Positions 7,231 through 8,582 of a stretch of 8,582 nt of DNA are shown piece after piece; within the stretch, counting starts at the first letter, position 1; each line of letters opens with the position of its first letter. This DNA comes from an uncultured Candidatus Saccharibacteria bacterium (GTDB lineage: Bacteria; Patescibacteriota; Saccharimonadia; Saccharimonadales; UBA4665): NCBI GenBank assembly GCA_903836325.1, contig CAILQE010000022.1:1-8582 (forward strand), read 5' to 3'. Position numbers and translations under genes: made by a program. The notes below the pieces were generated by a model that was not told where the DNA came from, did not search any database, and saw only the letters and a program-made list of their open reading frames with translations.

Positions 7231-8055
7231 ATGTATTCAGGTTCAACCATAACTAAAATATCAGGAATTGTTTTTGGAGCTCATCAGAAAATTGATCGAG
7301 TTGCTAGAAAGCAGCTTGAGAATTTAATTCCAGAATCTAAATTTCCTAAAATTTCAGATATATTGAAATTCGAAGGAGATAAAGGACCCGACTCTATGAA
7401 GCGTAAGAGTCCTTTTAAAGATGAACCATGGCACTTCTTTCATCCAGAAGATGATTTAGACGTTTCTATTCTTGAACAGATATCTCATCACTACAATGAA
7501 CTAGTTAAGGCACTTAGAGAAGACAATAAGGTTAAATCTTCTTTCGAATCAGCTTGGCTTGCTCATGCTATAGTGGACGGTCTAACTCCAGCCCATCATG
7601 ATCATTTTTCAGAAGAATCAAGGATACTTCGAGGTCAAGATTCGGAAAGAAGCTTAACTCCTAAGGATAAATTACTGATGCACGGTGATACGAAAAAAGA
7701 AAAGATTCTTAATAACTGGAAAATGTGGGGACCTAAAGGTTTACTTACAAATCATCTAAAATTCGAACTAGGGTTTGCATCACTAATTGCACCACTCAAA
7801 TTCACCGGAATAATTCCTAAAAAAAGGAATCTTAAGCATATGAATGCTAAAGAGATAAGCAAATGGTATAGAGATTTAGCAAAAGACGTAGTCAAGCTTA
7901 ATTTATATAACGATTTCATTGATCAAGGTTGGACCATTAAACTTTCGCAGAAGGCACAGAATAAATTAGCACCTATTCTTATCAACGCAGTAACCAAAAT
8001 TTGGTATAACGCCTATCTAGATAGCACAATGCAAGGAGTTAAAGACAAAAAATAG
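7231..8055 (+). CDS. Putative metal-dependent hydrolase, zinc phospholipase C / S1-P1 nuclease fold, no signal peptide
   Basis: The 274-residue protein has a mostly helical sequence. Candidate metal ligands fall in the order and spacing of zinc-dependent phospholipase C (B. cereus His14, Asp55, His69, His118, Asp122, His128, His142, Glu146). Here they are His18 (GAHQKIDR), Asp54 (GPDS), His68 (PWHFF, like the WHY block of P1 nuclease), His112-x3-Asp116-x5-His122 (AHAIVDGLTPAH), and His175-x3-Glu179 (NHLKFE). The H-x3-D-x5-H spacing is exact. About 38 extra residues sit between His122 and His175 (151-ligand-like MHGD at 150-153). Known secreted members use the mature N-terminal Trp as a ligand, but this protein has no signal peptide and no N-terminal Trp, so it is probably cytosolic. 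The ATG follows the recG stop by one base (in-frame TAA at 7222-7224), with no Shine-Dalgarno sequence, so translation is probably coupled. Substrate is unknown. Fold assignment is inferred from residue spacing only. Confidence 0.6.
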   Translation: MYSGSTITKISGIVFGAHQKIDRVARKQLENLIPESKFPKISDILKFEGDKGPDSMKRKSPFKDEPWHFFHPEDDLDVSILEQISHHYNELVKALREDNKVKSSFESAWLAHAIVDGLTPAHHDHFSEESRILRGQDSERSLTPKDKLLMHGDTKKEKILNNWKMWGPKGLLTNHLKFELGFASLIAPLKFTGIIPKKRNLKHMNAKEISKWYRDLAKDVVKLNLYNDFIDQGWTIKLSQKAQNKLAPILINAVTKIWYNAYLDSTMQGVKDKK

Positions 8056-8057
8056 CA

Positions 8058-8086
8058 TTTACATTTTGATTCAAATAAGGTAGAAT
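8058..8086 (+). promoter_or_regulatory. Promoter of the tRNA-Leu gene
   Basis: TTTACA (8058-8063), a 17-base spacer and TAGAAT (8081-8086) are a near-consensus sigma70-type promoter. It starts 3 bases after the upstream stop codon. Transcription would begin near 8093, leaving a leader of about 30 bases before the tRNA. Confidence 0.65.
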
Positions 8087-8099
8087 TAATTTTTGTTAA

Positions 8100-8118
8100 A
8101 TTAGTTAAAAAAACTAAT
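8100..8118 (+). other. AT-rich hairpin in the tRNA precursor leader
   Basis: A 7-bp stem, ATTAGTT and AACTAAT around a loop of five A, lies 4 bases before the mature tRNA 5' end. It is not followed by a T tract on the plus strand, so it does not look like a terminator of the upstream operon. It could be part of the pre-tRNA leader seen by RNase P, or chance in AT-rich DNA. Confidence 0.35.
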
Positions 8119-8122
8119 GTAA

Positions 8123-8208
8123 GCGCGAGTGGTGGAATGGTAGACACGCATGCCTTAGGAGCATGTGCCTTTAAAAGCATGGAGGTTCAAGTCCTCTCTC
8201 GCGCACCA
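8123..8208 (+). tRNA. tRNA-Leu, anticodon UAG
   Basis: All arms fold. The acceptor stem is GCGCGAG with CTCGCGC (7 bp), followed by discriminator A and an encoded CCA. The D arm is GTG with CAC, with GG at 8139-8140. The anticodon stem is CATGC with GCATG (8149-8153, 8161-8165), with loop CTTAGGA and anticodon TAG at 8156-8158. There is a 15-base variable arm with stem TGC and GCA (class II, as expected for Leu). The T arm is GGAGG with CCTCT (one G-U pair) and loop TTCAAGT. It reads CUA and probably other CUN codons. It can be transcribed from its own promoter and perhaps also by read-through from the tyrS-recG operon. Confidence 0.97.
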
Positions 8209-8215
8209 ATAAATT

Positions 8216-8582
8216 ATGAGTGAAATAACAAGAACGAATTTTGAACTAGATAAGGGTCCAATTGGACCCCTTTTTTACCTTATAGAAAAATCTAATCCTA
8301 ATATAGAACTTGCGTATTATCTATCAGAAAATTCAGATTCTCCAAAAGTTAATATATACAAATATCCTCATGGCGAGGATCATTCAGAAATTTTGATTCA
8401 CGAAGCTTGCATCAAATTTGCAAAAAATGGTCAAAAGGATATCTTGGTTGAAGAAGATCAAGAAATGTTTGATAGATACGTGTTAGCATCATCAGTGCTA
8501 AGAAAAGGTGGAATAATTATGCAAATTACTGAATCTGACATAGAAGATATAGATCAATCCTTTGTAAAAGAACTAGATATTA
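8216..8582 (+). CDS. Unidentified protein, 5' part (runs off window end)
   Basis: An open frame of 122 codons starts with ATG at 8216, begins MSEITRTNFELDKG and continues past the window end. It is acidic and hydrophilic, with no signal peptide, membrane segment or motif I recognise; HGEDHSEILIHEA (about residues 56-68) is rich in His and Glu. Codon choice (A or T in third positions, RNY pattern) is that of a real gene. An in-frame TAA at 8210-8212 means 8216 is the most upstream start, and the next in-frame ATG, GTG or TTG is only at 8393. The ATG is 7 bases after the tRNA CCA, without a Shine-Dalgarno sequence. A strong intrinsic terminator overlaps codons 13-21. Coding status is fairly sure; function is unknown. 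Confidence 0.7.
   Translation, partial: MSEITRTNFELDKGPIGPLFYLIEKSNPNIELAYYLSENSDSPKVNIYKYPHGEDHSEILIHEACIKFAKNGQKDILVEEDQEMFDRYVLASSVLRKGGIIMQITESDIEDIDQSFVKELDI
8254..8276 (+). terminator. Intrinsic (Rho-independent) terminator after tRNA-Leu, inside the next reading frame
   Basis: A perfect 16-base palindrome, GGGTCCAATTGGACCC (8254-8269), forms a 6-bp GC-rich stem with an AATT loop. After one C it is followed by six T. It is 45 bases past the mature tRNA end and is the only convincing terminator seen in the window. It would end tRNA-Leu transcripts and any read-through from the tyrS-recG operon. It overlaps codons 13-21 of the gene starting at 8216. Confidence 0.85.

Noticed and set aside
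8100..8118. Hairpin as terminator of the tyrS-recG operon
   Set aside because: It is AT-rich and has no T tract after it; the real terminator signal is at 8254-8276.
8123..8208. tRNA-Leu as an integration site for a mobile element
   Set aside because: No integrase, no repeat of the tRNA 3' end and no foreign-looking segment is seen in the window.
1..8582. Recoded UGA, as in some CPR lineages
   Set aside because: No complete gene needs UGA read-through and glycine is encoded by GGN, so the standard code is enough, even though no gene here happens to stop with TGA.
1..8582. CRISPR array, insertion sequence or riboswitch
   Set aside because: No regularly spaced repeats, transposase or terminal inverted repeats were found, and the only sizeable intergenic gaps (116 bases at 3836-3951 and 67 bases at 8056-8122) are explained by promoters and a tRNA leader.

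Overview
The window reads as a compact chromosomal segment of a low-GC bacterium (roughly one third G+C by eye). Genes abut or nearly abut, and there are no mobile elements. The best guess is a Patescibacteria (CPR) member, possibly Saccharibacteria. That rests on the style of the class A penicillin-binding protein (Arg/Asn-rich cytoplasmic tail, Ig-like C-terminal extension), on the small predicted intracellular metal-enzyme-like protein behind recG, and on the tight packing. It is an inference, not a proof. The standard genetic code fits: every complete gene is open throughout and ends in TAA or TAG.

Layout: (1) 1-606, plus strand, is the C-terminal part of the recombination ATPase RadA, cut by the window edge. 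(2) 608-3835, minus strand, is a large class A penicillin-binding protein, convergent with radA and with a single base between the two stop codons. (3) 3836-3951 is a 116-base divergent promoter region. (4) 3952-8055, plus strand, is an apparent three-gene operon with gaps of 2 and 1 bases: tyrS, recG and a gene whose histidine/acidic residue spacing matches the zinc-dependent phospholipase C / S1-P1 nuclease fold. (5) 8058-8208 is a tRNA-Leu(UAG) gene with its own good promoter and an encoded CCA. (6) 8216-8582 is the 5' part of an unidentified protein gene that starts 7 bases after the tRNA and runs off the window.

The genes are mostly housekeeping: homologous recombination and branch migration (RadA, RecG), peptidoglycan synthesis (PBP), and tyrosine and leucine decoding (TyrS, tRNA-Leu). 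Two places stand out. A textbook intrinsic terminator (8254-8276) lies inside codons 13-21 of the last reading frame, directly after the tRNA. The RecG-linked protein carries nearly a full set of trinuclear-zinc ligands but has no signal peptide and no N-terminal tryptophan. Also notable are a probably leaderless tyrS mRNA, a TyrRS HIGH motif lacking its first histidine, and ten cysteines confined to the outer part of the PBP.
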